From DATAQC01 sp046263055 (GTDB taxonomy: Bacteria; Actinomycetota; Acidimicrobiia; Acidimicrobiales; AC-14), in NCBI GenBank assembly GCA_046263055.1, contig JBHELO010000083.1, positions 1-21,308 on the forward strand: a stretch of DNA of 21,308 nt, written 5' to 3'. The notes under the pieces are model-generated. The model was not told the origin of the DNA. It made no database searches and was given only the letters and a program-made list of their open reading frames with translations. This document shows positions 21,041 through 21,308 of the stretch, in pieces. How positions within the stretch are numbered: the stretch's first letter is position 1; the number at the start of each line of letters is the position of its first letter. Both the position numbers and the translations under genes were made by a program.

Positions 21041-21308
21041 GTGGCCAGCGTCCGCCTTCACCACCTCACCAAGCGCTATGGATCGGTCACTGCCGTCGAT
21101 GACGTGTCCCTCGACGTCTTCGACGGGGAGCTCCTCGTGCTCCTGGGGGCCTCGGGCTCGGGCAAGTCAACGGTCCTGAAGCTGATCGCGGGGATAGAGG
21201 CCCCGGACGTCGGCGAGGTGTGGATCGGCGACGAACGGGTGGACACCCTCCTCTCCCGGCACCGCGACGTGGCCATGGTCTTTCAGTCCTACGCCCTTTA
21301 CCCGCACA
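21041..21308 (+). CDS. Sugar ABC transporter ATP-binding protein (MsmK/UgpC-like), 5' part
   Basis: The GTG at 21041 follows the permease stop by two bases, with AAGGGG eight bases upstream. The 89 visible residues start VASVRLHHLTKRYGSVTAVDDVSLDVFDGEL and include Walker A GASGSGKST (36-44), LIAGIEAPDVGEVWIGDERV and the Q-loop MVFQSYALYPH. This is the N-terminal part of a CUT1 ATPase of the MalK/UgpC group, which powers import. The signature, Walker B and any TOBE regulatory domain lie past the window edge. The reading frame is open to the end. Confidence 0.9.
   Translation, partial: MASVRLHHLTKRYGSVTAVDDVSLDVFDGELLVLLGASGSGKSTVLKLIAGIEAPDVGEVWIGDERVDTLLSRHRDVAMVFQSYALYPH

Noticed and set aside
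1..21308. CRISPR array, insertion sequence, prophage, rRNA, origin of replication
   Set aside because: No regularly spaced repeats of CRISPR size, no transposase-like frame, no terminal inverted repeats of an IS, no rRNA-like sequence and no DnaA box cluster were seen.

Overview
The window is about 73-75% G+C, uses many GTG starts, has dense gene packing, and carries a bifunctional GlnE, a group 2 sigma-70, a class E-type sortase with a LAxTG substrate, and an actinobacterial-style Tad system. I infer a high-GC actinobacterium, possibly Acidimicrobiia or a relative; no rRNA or other marker here settles the taxonomy.

Region 1 (1-6300, minus strand) is a surface-structure locus. Transcribed right to left it encodes a CpaE/TadZ-like ATPase, the TadA/CpaF motor, TadB and TadC platform proteins, a Flp-type prepilin and a TadE pseudopilin. 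It continues with a secreted protein ending in a LAKTG sorting signal and the N-terminal part of a sortase that runs off the window edge. Three of the four Tad ATPase/platform cistrons and the pilin pair are joined by GTGA overlaps. A candidate promoter with a perfect dyad lies upstream of the CpaE-like gene. No prepilin peptidase or outer secretin gene is present.

Region 2 (6430-8490, minus strand) holds a 24-codon membrane microprotein, a selenocysteine tRNA (selC, anticodon UCA), a principal-like sigma factor with a structured leader, and an unrecognised helical, histidine-containing protein. nadE follows to 10195. Only 36 bp separate it from the divergent glnE, and a two-sided -10-like sequence sits in that gap.

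Region 3 (10232-21308, plus strand) starts with glnE. Next comes a MarR regulator overlapping a DrrAB-like ABC exporter, then an Xre/RES toxin-antitoxin pair with a 17-bp tandem repeat in its promoter, then a 4Fe-4S ferredoxin/metallo-beta-lactamase fusion. The region ends with a CUT1-type sugar importer operon: Tat-type lipoprotein binding protein, two permeases, and an ATPase cut by the window edge.

The points most worth following are the coupling of a sortase and LAxTG substrate to a Tad pilus operon, the presence of selC (which means UGA may be a sense codon in this genome), the repeated operator of the RES/Xre pair, and several genes that look leaderless (nadE, marR, the antitoxin). No CRISPR array, insertion sequence, prophage or rRNA was seen.
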